From the NCBI RefSeq assembly GCF_026126425.1, contig NZ_JAFMPW010000003.1, positions 1 through 64,000 on the forward strand: a stretch of 64,000 bases of DNA, in the 5' to 3' direction. The notes beneath the pieces are model-generated. The model saw only the letters and a list, made by a program, of their open reading frames with translations. It was not told where the DNA came from and made no database searches. Shown piece after piece: positions 46,185 to 54,107 of this stretch. How positions within the stretch are numbered: position 1 is the stretch's first letter; each line of letters begins with the position of its first letter. Made by a program: the position numbers and the translations under genes. The stretch is from Muriicola sp. Z0-33 (GTDB lineage: Bacteria; Bacteroidota; Bacteroidia; Flavobacteriales; Flavobacteriaceae).

Positions 46185-47054
46185 TTGACTGTAGGGACAT
46201 CTGAGGAAACTTCTGAATCAGCTTTAAAGAAAGCGGTAGTTTTTATGCTTCTCAGTACACTGTCTTTTGCACTGATGAATGCCTTTGTCAAATACCTGGA
46301 TAATATTCCCACCTTCCAATTGGTTTTTTTCAGGTCGCTGGGTTCTTTTGTATTAGCAACTTCTTTTATACTGACACATAAAATCCGAATTCTTGGAAAT
46401 AACCGCAAATTATTGGTATTGAGATCCTTTTTAGGGCTTTCTTCCATGAGCCTTTTCTTTATGTCTATAAATTATCTGCCTATTGGTACAGCAGTATCGC
46501 TGCGCTATCTGGCTCCCATATTTGCTGCGCTCTTTGCAGCCGTTCTGCTTAAAGAAAAATTAAGGACTGTTCAATGGCTGCTCTTTATGATAGCCTTTAC
46601 AGGAGTACTTATTCTAAGGGGATTCGACAAAAATGTAAATCCGACAGGCTTTGTTCTGGTCCTAGTAGCGTCTATACTAAGCGGGATGGTTTTTGTCATT
46701 ATAAGAAGAATTGGCAATGGAGACCATCCTTTGGTTATTGTCAACTATTTTATGTTTGCCGGAACGGTAGTAGGTGGACTAATATCTATTTTTACATGGC
46801 AGCAACCCATAGGGTATCAATGGTTATTTTTAGGCTGCCTGGGGCTTTTCGGGTATTTTGGCCAATTGTATATGACCAAAGCCTTTCAAATAGCAAAAAC
46901 CAATCTGGTAGCTCCATTAAAATATATAGAAGTAGTATTTACGATTACCGTAGGTATGTTTTGGTTTGGTGAAATCTATACATTCTGGAGTTATCTGGGG
47001 TTATTCCTGATAATTGTGGCCCTGGTACTCAACTCTTTTGTCAGGAGTAAATAA
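46185..47054 (+). CDS. EamA-family (DMT) transporter
   Basis: Inner-membrane transporter of 289 residues with about ten helices in two EamA repeats (about 18-145 and 155-285). The motif SLRYLAPIFAALFAAVLLKE ends repeat 1 and APLKYIEVVFTITVGMFWFG lies in repeat 2. The family exports amino acids, nucleotides or other small metabolites. The only in-frame start upstream of the first helix is a TTG at 46185, with a stop at 46173; otherwise translation begins at the ATG at codon 21, which would cut into helix 1. Confidence 0.9.
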   Translation: MTVGTSEETSESALKKAVVFMLLSTLSFALMNAFVKYLDNIPTFQLVFFRSLGSFVLATSFILTHKIRILGNNRKLLVLRSFLGLSSMSLFFMSINYLPIGTAVSLRYLAPIFAALFAAVLLKEKLRTVQWLLFMIAFTGVLILRGFDKNVNPTGFVLVLVASILSGMVFVIIRRIGNGDHPLVIVNYFMFAGTVVGGLISIFTWQQPIGYQWLFLGCLGLFGYFGQLYMTKAFQIAKTNLVAPLKYIEVVFTITVGMFWFGEIYTFWSYLGLFLIIVALVLNSFVRSK

Positions 47055-47111
47055 TTGATAAATGGTGGTTGAGCAAACAAATACAGCAGATAAGGTGGCT
47101 TCCAATTAAAC

Positions 47112-47154
47112 TGATTTTTATCATAGGGAAACATCAAGGTCCGGATTAACTTGG
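47112..47154 (+). promoter_or_regulatory. FNR-like site before cardiolipin synthase
   Basis: TGATTTTTATCA at 47112-47123, 23 bases, then TAACTTGG at 47147-47154, a one-mismatch -7 box. The predicted transcript start (about 47159) lies downstream of the TTG at 47151, which argues that translation begins later, for example at the GTG at 47166. Confidence 0.6.
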
Positions 47155-47165
47155 CTTCCAACCCC

Positions 47166-48620
47166 GTGGGGTCAGAGAAAAACTGTAATTTAATACTTCT
47201 TAAAACCCGTATTTTGTTAATAGCCATATTACTTCTAATATATTTTATTATAGCGGTTTCTATTGTAATCAGTGTGCTGATTAACGGGGTAAAGCCATCA
47301 AAAAGCCTCGCCTGGCTGCTCGCTATATTTACGGTTCCTGTAGGAGGTATTTTATTGTATCTCATTCTGGGTAGAAATAGAAGAAAGAACAAAGTAATTC
47401 AACTACAAAACGCAAAAAGTTTAGTCCCACCGCTGACTCCGGCAGATCTTTCCTACCCCATTAACGGACAATTCAGGAATTTGATGACGCTCGTCTATGA
47501 AAATTCAAAGCTATTGCCTACACGCCGTAATAAACTGCAGCTTCTCAAGGATGGTAAATCCACATTTGAAGCCATATTTGAGGCCCTTGAAAGTGCGGAA
47601 AAACAGATACACCTCCTCTATTATATATTTGAAGAAGGTGAACTTGCAGACCGACTCTTATCTCTTTTTGAGCAGAAAATTAAACAGGGAGTCCAAGTAA
47701 GAATGATCTATGATGGCATTGGAAGTTTTTCGCTCAGCAAGAAATACATAAAAAAATTAATATCCATGGGTGTTGAAGTATACCCATTTCTGCCTTTTAA
47801 ATTTGGACGGTTTCTTTCCTCACTGAATTATCGTAATCACAGAAAAATTATAGTGGTCGATGGTAAAATTGCTTTTACAGGAGGTATAAACATATCTGAC
47901 AAATACTTAAAAGGAGATCCGGAATTGGGCAATTGGCACGATATGCACCTAAGATTAGAAGGACCTGCTACGTGCCATCTCAACTATATCTTTGCGATGG
48001 ATTGGAATCTGGTAAGCCAGATTGCTTTACCCCCTCTAATTCCTTCTTATAATTTAGTTGATGAAGCAGACGAAACAATTACGCAGATTGTATCCGGCGG
48101 GCCCGACGATGATTTCCCTGCCCTGGAACAGGTCTATTTTAGTATAATCAACAGGGCCAGAGATTATCTGTATATCACTAATCCTTATATTATTCCGGGC
48201 CATGCCCTTATGCAAGCGTTACAAACTGCAGCACTCAGCGGCGTAGATGTACGACTTATGGTTTCTGAAAATGCAGATAATACTATCGTAAGTTGGTGTG
48301 TCCGCTCTTATTTTGAACCGCTCCTGAAAACAGGGGTGAAAATTTATCTCTTTCCAGACGGTTTTTTACACAGCAAAATTTTGGTTAGTGATGATAACAT
48401 TGCCACAATTGGAACTGCTAACCTGGACGATCGTAGTTTTGAACAGAATTATGAGGTCAATGCAATTATCTACGACCAGCATTTTGCTACACTATTAAAA
48501 AAGGATTTTTTAGAGGACAGCCGCATTAGCAGAGTACTCGACTATGAAACGCATGTCCAAAGATCATGGGGCGAGAGATTAAAAGAAGGTTTTGGGAAGG
48601 TTTTTAGCCCTGTTTTATAA
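47166..48620 (+). CDS. cls: Cardiolipin synthase (phospholipase D family)
   Basis: Membrane enzyme that joins phosphatidylglycerol into cardiolipin. Two N-terminal helices (about 15-65 in the longest frame) precede two phospholipase D domains with complete HKD motifs: NHRKIIVVDGKIAFTGG and HSKILVSDDNIATIGTAN. The frame is open to a TTG at 47151, but the predicted promoter places transcription start after it; the next start is a GTG at 47166, which I use with reservation. The FNR-like site suggests lipid remodelling under the same conditions as the stress island. Convergent, overlapping by 6 bases with the dehydrogenase gene. Confidence 0.92.
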   Translation: MGSEKNCNLILLKTRILLIAILLLIYFIIAVSIVISVLINGVKPSKSLAWLLAIFTVPVGGILLYLILGRNRRKNKVIQLQNAKSLVPPLTPADLSYPINGQFRNLMTLVYENSKLLPTRRNKLQLLKDGKSTFEAIFEALESAEKQIHLLYYIFEEGELADRLLSLFEQKIKQGVQVRMIYDGIGSFSLSKKYIKKLISMGVEVYPFLPFKFGRFLSSLNYRNHRKIIVVDGKIAFTGGINISDKYLKGDPELGNWHDMHLRLEGPATCHLNYIFAMDWNLVSQIALPPLIPSYNLVDEADETITQIVSGGPDDDFPALEQVYFSIINRARDYLYITNPYIIPGHALMQALQTAALSGVDVRLMVSENADNTIVSWCVRSYFEPLLKTGVKIYLFPDGFLHSKILVSDDNIATIGTANLDDRSFEQNYEVNAIIYDQHFATLLKKDFLEDSRISRVLDYETHVQRSWGERLKEGFGKVFSPVL

Positions 48621-49622
48621 ACTTACTGTTTTATAGCCAATTTCATTTTTACAGGAATCATGCAGTTCCCACTCATCTAAATTCTGGATAGTAATCCTGG
48701 CTATATTTTCCAGAGCTTCCTCTGTTACAAAGGCCTGGTGAGGAGTAAGCAAAACATTCTTATAAGATAAAAGCAATTTCAGCTGTTCATCACTAATACC
48801 GTCTACAGAATGATCCCTGAAAAAGAGGTCGTTTTCCTTTTCATAAACATCTGCTCCGTAGGCACCAATTGTCCTGTCTTTTAAGGCCTGTAACAGGGCT
48901 TTATGATCTACAATAGCACCTCTGGCAGTGTTGATCAGGATTACATTTTTTTTCATCCAACCCAGGCGCTTCTTATTTATTAGCGAATGATTCTGGTATG
49001 ATAATGGAATATGCAGGCTTATAAAATCTGATTTTCTGCAGACCTTTTCCAGGCTGGTGTAGGTTAAATTGCAAAATTCTACCAGATCATTATCGGGTTC
49101 AATATCATTGGCAAGAATCTTACAACCAAACCCATTCATGATCTTGGCCATAACCGATCCTATATTACCAGTTCCTATAATACCCACCGTTTTACCATGG
49201 AGATTAACCGCCATAAGATTATCTAAAAGAAAATTGTAATTGTGTACCTGCTGGTCTGCTAAAATTAAATTACGGTTCAGTGCCAAAAGTAGTGTTGCGG
49301 CTTGTTCTGCAATAGCATGTGGTGAATAATTAGGAGCATTTGCCACTTTTAATCCCAACTGATATGCCGGTTTAATATGAATATTATTAAACCCTGTGGC
49401 ACGAACAGCAATATACCTCACACCAAAATCCCATAATTTTTTTAAAACAATATTGTTGGCATCATCACCAGAAAAAATAGAAACGGCATTATACCCTACA
49501 GCTTGCATTGCTGTTTCGGTATTTAGGGCATCCTGAGTGAAGTCTATTTTGTGTTTATTATCATTAGCTTTATTCAGAAAAGGAATCTCAAAATCTTTGG
49601 CACTATAGACCAGTAATTTCAT
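48615..49622 (-). CDS. D-2-hydroxyacid dehydrogenase (D-lactate type)
   Basis: NAD-dependent dehydrogenase of 335 residues of the D-lactate dehydrogenase branch. Substrate-binding Arg lies in VRATGFNNI, the Rossmann motif is GIIGTGNIGSVMAK, then NTARGAIVDH, and the catalytic His is in LLTPHQAFVT. It would reduce pyruvate to D-lactate, a way to re-oxidise NADH without oxygen. It overlaps the upstream lipoprotein gene by 20 bases and is the last gene of the hsp20-led unit, which has an FNR-like promoter. That fits a role in fermentation. Confidence 0.92.
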   Translation of the reverse strand: MKLLVYSAKDFEIPFLNKANDNKHKIDFTQDALNTETAMQAVGYNAVSIFSGDDANNIVLKKLWDFGVRYIAVRATGFNNIHIKPAYQLGLKVANAPNYSPHAIAEQAATLLLALNRNLILADQQVHNYNFLLDNLMAVNLHGKTVGIIGTGNIGSVMAKIMNGFGCKILANDIEPDNDLVEFCNLTYTSLEKVCRKSDFISLHIPLSYQNHSLINKKRLGWMKKNVILINTARGAIVDHKALLQALKDRTIGAYGADVYEKENDLFFRDHSVDGISDEQLKLLLSYKNVLLTPHQAFVTEEALENIARITIQNLDEWELHDSCKNEIGYKTVSL

Positions 49623-50259
49623 TTTTTACAGTTTTATGAAAAATTAAATCCTGTTCTTCCATAGCTAACACTACAAGTTTTACATAGTCTGAAGTTGATT
49701 TCTTAAAATCCCTGGGGTCTGTTATATCTATAGCGCCTTTCCAAATAATCTGGCGTTCTTTGCCCACACATATGCAGTACAATGCTGTTTCTGCATGAAA
49801 TACAGTATAAGTATCGTAGAGTTCATCTTCCCTGTAAATCCCCTGATTTTGAAGATAGTCGTCTCTGAACATATCATAATACCCTTCTATTTCGGATAAT
49901 TTAGTCTTCAGTGTTTGTTTGTTCTCAGATCCTAAAATCTTGGTAAAAAGGATGGCGTCAAAATCCTTTGCCAACAATTGATCCTCCACCTCACTGAGCT
50001 CCTCTTCGGATCTTTCGGCAGAAGTAAACTTTACATCAAAGAGGTCTATACTGCGTACGGCTTCAATACCACGCTTGTCGAATTCTCTTTTCAATTTGTT
50101 TTCAAAATCAGTTCTTACCTCTTCATTTTGTGTCATCCCTACAATAAGTACTTTGTAGGCGTCGAACAATACGATATCCGGATTTTTCCAATTGCTGACC
50201 AATTGCGTTGTTGAACAAGCAGTGAGAAGCAAGAGGGCAAGTATGATTAACTTTCTCAT
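49603..50259 (-). CDS. Uncharacterised lipoprotein
   Basis: Lipoprotein of 218 residues (lipobox LTAC, Cys15). After the anchor comes STTQLVSNWKNPDIVLFDAY, a start common to Bacteroidota lipoproteins annotated only as hypothetical; a later mixed alpha/beta segment (KVLIVGMTQNEEVRTDFENK) resembles small nucleotide-like folds of DUF4136-type lipoproteins. I do not assign a function. It lies between the helical protein gene and the lactate dehydrogenase gene in one tightly packed unit. Confidence 0.8.
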   Translation of the reverse strand: MRKLIILALLLLTACSTTQLVSNWKNPDIVLFDAYKVLIVGMTQNEEVRTDFENKLKREFDKRGIEAVRSIDLFDVKFTSAERSEEELSEVEDQLLAKDFDAILFTKILGSENKQTLKTKLSEIEGYYDMFRDDYLQNQGIYREDELYDTYTVFHAETALYCICVGKERQIIWKGAIDITDPRDFKKSTSDYVKLVVLAMEEQDLIFHKTVKNEITGL

Positions 50260-50268
50260 GATGATAGT

Positions 50269-50730
50269 TTATGTTTTTGTAGTTCTTAACTTATAGTCCG
50301 GATTACCAAGTGATAACTTTTTGTTTGCTTTGAGTATTGCACTTAGCCTTTCAAATCCTTTCTCCTTTATTGTCCTGTATTCTAACAAGTAATCGTTCAC
50401 CTTGGCAAATAGCTCCTTATGAGTAATTCTATAGGCTTTCTCCATCTCTAACTGGTCTACATCGTCTATCATGATCTCTAACTGGTTCATATGTTTCTGA
50501 ACCATTTTAAATAGCGCCAACAGACTTCTGTTGTTTTCTGAAAGTGCCAATTTAAAATCTCTTACCTGGCCAAAGGCCTCCTTATCAATTGCTTTAACTG
50601 CGAAAGACTGGATTAGGTTATTAAGGAAGAGTTGCTCGTCCTTTATAAAAGTCAACTCTGAGAACCAATCCTTAGAATGTTCGTGCATTTCAGCTGCATC
50701 GAACCATTCTATATATTTATACTTTTCCAT
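50269..50730 (-). CDS. Helical stress-island family, member A
   Basis: All-helical protein of 153 residues. I recognise no named family, but it aligns with the proteins at 51343 and 56344. Shared pattern: W/F-x3-L-x-F-x5-FLxxL/I near residue 20-35, a leucine-rich middle, a His-x2-L/M helix, and a closing LLxxRxxK-type helix. The frame is open to 50796, but that stretch encodes the hsp20 terminator hairpin, so the ATG at 50730 is the start. It is read through from hsp20 or from its own promoter. A four-helix bundle or dimeric coiled coil seems likely. Confidence 0.8.
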   Translation of the reverse strand: MEKYKYIEWFDAAEMHEHSKDWFSELTFIKDEQLFLNNLIQSFAVKAIDKEAFGQVRDFKLALSENNRSLLALFKMVQKHMNQLEIMIDDVDQLEMEKAYRITHKELFAKVNDYLLEYRTIKEKGFERLSAILKANKKLSLGNPDYKLRTTKT

Positions 50731-50754
50731 CAGAATTAATTTAAATGTTACCTT

Positions 50755-50791
50755 AAAAAAACGGCAAATGAGGTAGTCCCATTTGCCGTTT
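50755..50791 (-). terminator. Terminator/attenuator after hsp20
   Basis: On the minus strand, an 11-bp perfect stem (AACGGCAAATG with CATTTGCCGTT) is followed by a run of Us encoded at 50755-50760. It sits between the hsp20 stop and the next gene, so hsp20 should be made in excess over its followers. Confidence 0.88.
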
Positions 50792-50798
50792 ACCAAAG

Positions 50799-51239
50799 TT
50801 ATGCAACCTCAATATGCCGCTTTGGTTTTTCCACGGATTCTTCCTTTTTAAGAAGGTTCAACGTAAGTATCCCATTCTTATAAGTAGCTTTAACCTTTTT
50901 ATCACTATCCACTGTTGCAGGGATTTGTACTGCCCTTTTAAATGAATTGTAATTAAATTCTTTTCGCGTAAAATCTTCTTCTTCTTTTACTTCTTCCTTA
51001 CTTTTCTTTGCCGATACCTCAAGAACGTCATTGTCCAGAGTAATTTCAAAATCATCTTTGTCGAAACCTGGCACAGATAATTCAATTTCAAAATCATCTT
51101 TATGCTCTTTAACGTTCATGGCAGGCAATGACTTTTCAAGATTAAAAAAATCATCATTGATGAATACGTCCCTATTAAAAAAGTCGACCATATTCTCATT
51201 CCAAGGAAATTTATTCCTATTAAATTTAATTAGTGACAT
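50799..51239 (-). CDS. hsp20: Hsp20/alpha-crystallin small heat shock protein
   Basis: Small heat-shock chaperone of 146 residues. The alpha-crystallin domain (about 42-135) has FEIELSVPGFDKDDFEITLD and ends with YKNGILTLNLLKKEE, which includes the G-x-L motif. It holds unfolding proteins without ATP. It leads the unit with a small helical protein, a lipoprotein and the lactate dehydrogenase. An FNR-like site lies 69 bases upstream, so it is tied to the low-oxygen/stress regulon and not only to heat. Confidence 0.96.
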   Translation of the reverse strand: MSLIKFNRNKFPWNENMVDFFNRDVFINDDFFNLEKSLPAMNVKEHKDDFEIELSVPGFDKDDFEITLDNDVLEVSAKKSKEEVKEEEDFTRKEFNYNSFKRAVQIPATVDSDKKVKATYKNGILTLNLLKKEESVEKPKRHIEVA

Positions 51240-51276
51240 AGTTAAAATGTTTTAAGTTCATATTATTTCTCGATAT

Positions 51277-51319
51277 TAAAATTAGGGGCTTAGATGCTCT
51301 TTCACAATGACATAAATCA
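51277..51319 (-). promoter_or_regulatory. FNR-like site before hsp20
   Basis: TGACATAAATCA at 51308-51319, 23 bases, then TAATTTTA on the minus strand (51284-51277). Same geometry as the other sites. Confidence 0.75.
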
Positions 51320-51342
51320 GTTTTGCTACTGTACTTACCAGA

Positions 51343-51768
51343 TTAAGTTCCAGGTTTCCTTTGCTTTAATATTCCCCCGGCATAGTTGAAGATTTCGGAT
51401 TTTAAGTCGCGAAAGTTGAGTAAACAATCTGTAACTAGTGTGTTGAGTGCCTCGTGCTTATTGTAATATTCTTTATCGTTAATATCGTCCGAAGTCTCTA
51501 GCATCCCTCCCAGGTCGGTTTCGTGTTTTTCAATACGTTGTTGCAAACCAACTTCTTCAGTGCTCACCTTTTTAAGTTGATCCTGATAATTTTGCAACCG
51601 TTCAAAAAGGTTAGGAGTATTTGGCTCAAACACATAGGAATGTAAAAGTTGATTTATAAAAGTAAGCTCATCCCGCAAAAAACAAAGATTGGACTTCCAT
51701 TGATTGGACTGAGAATGCAACTCTTCAACTTTTTTGGCCTTAAAATTTTGGGTCTCTGTATTTTTCAT
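51343..51768 (-). CDS. Helical stress-island family, member B
   Basis: All-helical protein of 141 residues, paralogous to the proteins at 50269 and 56344. It shows HSQSNQWKSNLCFLRDELTF followed by INQLLHSYV, then a glutamine/glutamate-rich middle, HEALNTLVTDCLLNFRDLKS and a short basic tail. Heptad-like spacing suggests a coiled coil. No catalytic motif or membrane segment is visible. It is a single-gene unit with its own FNR-like promoter about 100 bases upstream. Confidence 0.8.
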   Translation of the reverse strand: MKNTETQNFKAKKVEELHSQSNQWKSNLCFLRDELTFINQLLHSYVFEPNTPNLFERLQNYQDQLKKVSTEEVGLQQRIEKHETDLGGMLETSDDINDKEYYNKHEALNTLVTDCLLNFRDLKSEIFNYAGGILKQRKPGT

Positions 51769-51836
51769 GATTCAACTCTTAGAATTAAAGCAATAGTTAC
51801 GGCAATGTCTGTAAGCCCTGGCGGGCGGATCACTTA

Positions 51837-51879
51837 TAAAGGTACTATCGACAGATTCCATATAAAATGATATATATCA
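51837..51879 (-). promoter_or_regulatory. FNR-like site before member B gene
   Basis: TGATATATATCA at 51868-51879, 23 bases, then TACCTTTA on the minus strand (51844-51837). The leader to the ATG is longer (about 65 bases) than at most other sites. Confidence 0.72.
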
Positions 51880-51907
51880 TCGCTGGTAGTATAGCGTACT
51901 AATGTTT

Positions 51908-52738
51908 CTATGTTGCACAAAGGGTCTCTACTTCCTTTAGTATCCTTTTTTTCCTTGCTTCAGACACCCCCAGATGATCCAGAAAGAAGGAGTCTTTGAG
52001 TAATTGCCGGCACAAAACAATATTTCTGCTAAGAAGGAATTGCTTTTCTCGATTGCTTAAAATTGTTGAAACGGTGATTGGATAAAGGCCCAACCGATCT
52101 ATCCTTTCCCTTAAACTATGCTTTTCAGGGAAATCCCAGCTTAAGAGGTAAAGGCCAGCACATTTCCCATATTTAATGGCATCCCGTGTAAATCTTGTAT
52201 TAGTTACCACCCACCCATTTCCAATATCAAAATTTTTGTGTTTCGGGTGCCCGGCAATATCCCTAAGGCGCGAGTTTATATATAGTGGCACTTTAACATT
52301 ACATTTCTTCCCCTTATCGCTATGAAATTTACATTCGATGAGTAATTTTCGTGCACCTTTGTTAGCGATCACATCTATTTCATGATCCACACAGCTGCCC
52401 TCTACCACAACATTAGTGGAAGCACTATGTCCCGAATAAATCAGAATTGCCGCTATAAATTTTTCGAAAGGGAAGCCCGTTGGCCCTAATTCATAGATGG
52501 CTTTTTTTAATTTGTACTTAGATGCATAAACAGAAGTATCTTTCTTTAATAAGGCAAAAGCTCTGTTGTAAATTTCCCTGGTGGTAATCCCATCGTATAA
52601 TTCATCGGAAACCTGTTTAACAATATGATCTATTAAGCGCTTATCAGCACCACTTCTCCTCAGAGATTCCTGTAGTTTTTCTAAGGAAAAAGGCGCTCTG
52701 ATACCCGTAGATTTAATAATTTCAAATTCTTTGGTCAT
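51908..52738 (-). CDS. ATP-cone plus restriction-endonuclease-fold protein
   Basis: Predicted nucleotide-gated nuclease of about 276 residues. An N-terminal ATP-cone domain (KSTGIRAPFSLEKLQESLRR; TTREIYNRAFALLKK), known as a nucleotide sensor in ribonucleotide reductases and NrdR, is fused to a PD-(D/E)xK domain with catalytic-type residues in HEIDVIANKG and LLIECKFH, as in Mrr-like endonucleases. A C-terminal helical region of about 70 residues follows. ATGs exist at 52762 and 52738; the latter starts directly at the ATP-cone. No methylase is nearby. It is the last gene of the Usp/eRF1-like unit. Role in DNA cleavage or repair during stress is inferred. Confidence 0.85.
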   Translation of the reverse strand: MTKEFEIIKSTGIRAPFSLEKLQESLRRSGADKRLIDHIVKQVSDELYDGITTREIYNRAFALLKKDTSVYASKYKLKKAIYELGPTGFPFEKFIAAILIYSGHSASTNVVVEGSCVDHEIDVIANKGARKLLIECKFHSDKGKKCNVKVPLYINSRLRDIAGHPKHKNFDIGNGWVVTNTRFTRDAIKYGKCAGLYLLSWDFPEKHSLRERIDRLGLYPITVSTILSNREKQFLLSRNIVLCRQLLKDSFFLDHLGVSEARKKRILKEVETLCAT

Positions 52739-52779
52739 AGATGTAACCGTACTTTTAAACAATAGCTAAATAGTCCCTA

Positions 52780-53181
52780 TCAGCTGAAGAATTCACGTAC
52801 CCAGGCAACTATCTGATTATCAGACATACTATTGGCCTTCTCCACTTTGACAATTCTGGGCGCAAATTCATGATGGTGCTCTGCAATTTCCTTTTCCAGT
52901 TGTTGTCCTGTCTGACCAGGGCCAAAAATGACCACCGCATGGGCATCTCTGATCTTTTCAACGATCTCCGTAAAATATTTCTTCAATTGATGCTTTTCTC
53001 TTTCCAGATACCTGCTGTCTTGCACTACCTGTTGCGGGCCCCATCTGGTTTTAGATCTGGATCCTCCTCTTACATTAAAGAACTCCAGCTCTGAGTCTAA
53101 AGTTTCCATAGTGGCTTCCTCCCCTATTATGGTAACTATGTATGCTGTTTTCTTGTCTAACCAAATTCCTATTTTTTTCAT
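52780..53181 (-). CDS. eRF1/Pelota-like (baeRF-type) domain protein
   Basis: Single-domain protein of 133 residues. It begins KKIGIWLDKKTAYIVTI, has a Gly/Ser/Arg-rich loop (NVRGGSRSKTRWGPQ), an alpha region, then VVIFGPGQTGQQLEKEI and ends with VAWVREFF. This layout matches what I recall of the bacterial eRF1-like (baeRF) group, whose member Balon is a ribosome hibernation factor. This copy has only one domain, so the parallel must be treated with caution. It sits between a universal stress protein gene (10 bases) and the ATP-cone nuclease gene (under 45 bases), under an FNR-like promoter. Confidence 0.75.
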   Translation of the reverse strand: MKKIGIWLDKKTAYIVTIIGEEATMETLDSELEFFNVRGGSRSKTRWGPQQVVQDSRYLEREKHQLKKYFTEIVEKIRDAHAVVIFGPGQTGQQLEKEIAEHHHEFAPRIVKVEKANSMSDNQIVAWVREFFS

Positions 53182-53191
53182 TTTTTTTATT

Positions 53192-54040
53192 TTAAGATTG
53201 ATCTTTTAGTACTAGAATGGGTATGTTACTGTAGTAGCCTAATTCCTTAACCAGGGGATTAGATAATATACTATTAAAAAATCTGTGTTTTCTATTCTGG
53301 AATGCCACCATATCGCTACCCCTGCTTTCGATAAAAACCTGAACTCCATGACTGACATTGACATTCTTAAGGGTATGAAAACTAAATTGGATACCTTCTA
53401 ACATTTCTTCCAATAGCGCCTTATTGTTCTGCTGTCCCCGATTTAATTTTGATTCCTTTTCTATATGCAATACACGAATAGCCGATCCGTGGAGTTTGGC
53501 AATATCTATCATATAGTTCAGTTCCTTCCTTCTGAATGCTGTCTTATAATCTGTAGGGAATATAATTTCTGAAGGAGTTTTAAAACTCATTTCACCAGGA
53601 ATTGCAATTACCGGGCATTGGGTTATTTTTTCCATCACACCAACTGCATTTGTTCCAAACACCGAATTAGAATCGTCTGTTATTCCTTTGGTACCCATTA
53701 CAATAATATCAATGTCTTTTGCTTTCAGTACCTCTTCAATTGACAGTAAAAGATTATTAAAGGAACAAATGGTTTCGAAAGAATGCTTTGGATTCTTTGG
53801 AAGGCCTTCTATAGCTGCCATTACGTTGGCCATCCCTTCCCTGGATTTGAGTTTAGCCGCTTCATAACGGCGTTCTCCGGCTTCTGCTACCATCAGGCTG
53901 TCTAAAGAATATCCGGAGGCATGAAAAGCATTTAGCAGGTAAAATTTGCTCCGAACATCTTTGTAAAGGTTTATTGCATACTTGATTGCATTTACTGATC
54001 CTTTGGAATAATCTGTCGGAAGTAATACTCTATTTTCCAT
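53192..54040 (-). CDS. Tandem universal stress protein 1
   Basis: UspA-family protein of 282 residues made of two Usp domains. The N-terminal domain has the ATP-binding signature G-x2-G-x9-G-T (GTKGITDDSNSVFGTN); the C-terminal domain lacks it. Such doubled proteins act as built-in heterodimers in which only one half binds nucleotide. It is the first gene of a unit with the eRF1-like and ATP-cone nuclease genes. The FNR-like site 56 bases upstream overlaps the end of the neighbouring Usp gene. Confidence 0.95.
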   Translation of the reverse strand: MENRVLLPTDYSKGSVNAIKYAINLYKDVRSKFYLLNAFHASGYSLDSLMVAEAGERRYEAAKLKSREGMANVMAAIEGLPKNPKHSFETICSFNNLLLSIEEVLKAKDIDIIVMGTKGITDDSNSVFGTNAVGVMEKITQCPVIAIPGEMSFKTPSEIIFPTDYKTAFRRKELNYMIDIAKLHGSAIRVLHIEKESKLNRGQQNNKALLEEMLEGIQFSFHTLKNVNVSHGVQVFIESRGSDMVAFQNRKHRFFNSILSNPLVKELGYYSNIPILVLKDQS

Positions 54041-54064
54041 ATCAGGGCATTAAAGATGTGTATA

Positions 54065-54107
54065 TAAAAATATCACAGAACAAAGCGTTGTGAAATGATA
54101 ATTATCA
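54065..54107 (-). promoter_or_regulatory. FNR-like site before Usp 1
   Basis: TGATAATTATCA at 54096-54107, 23 bases, then TATTTTTA on the minus strand (54072-54065). The palindrome overlaps the stop codon of the upstream Usp gene by three bases. Confidence 0.75.

Noticed and set aside
51846-51866. ATCGACAGATT near 51848 as LytTR-like motif
   Set aside because: Second half absent; it falls inside the FNR-like promoter of another gene.
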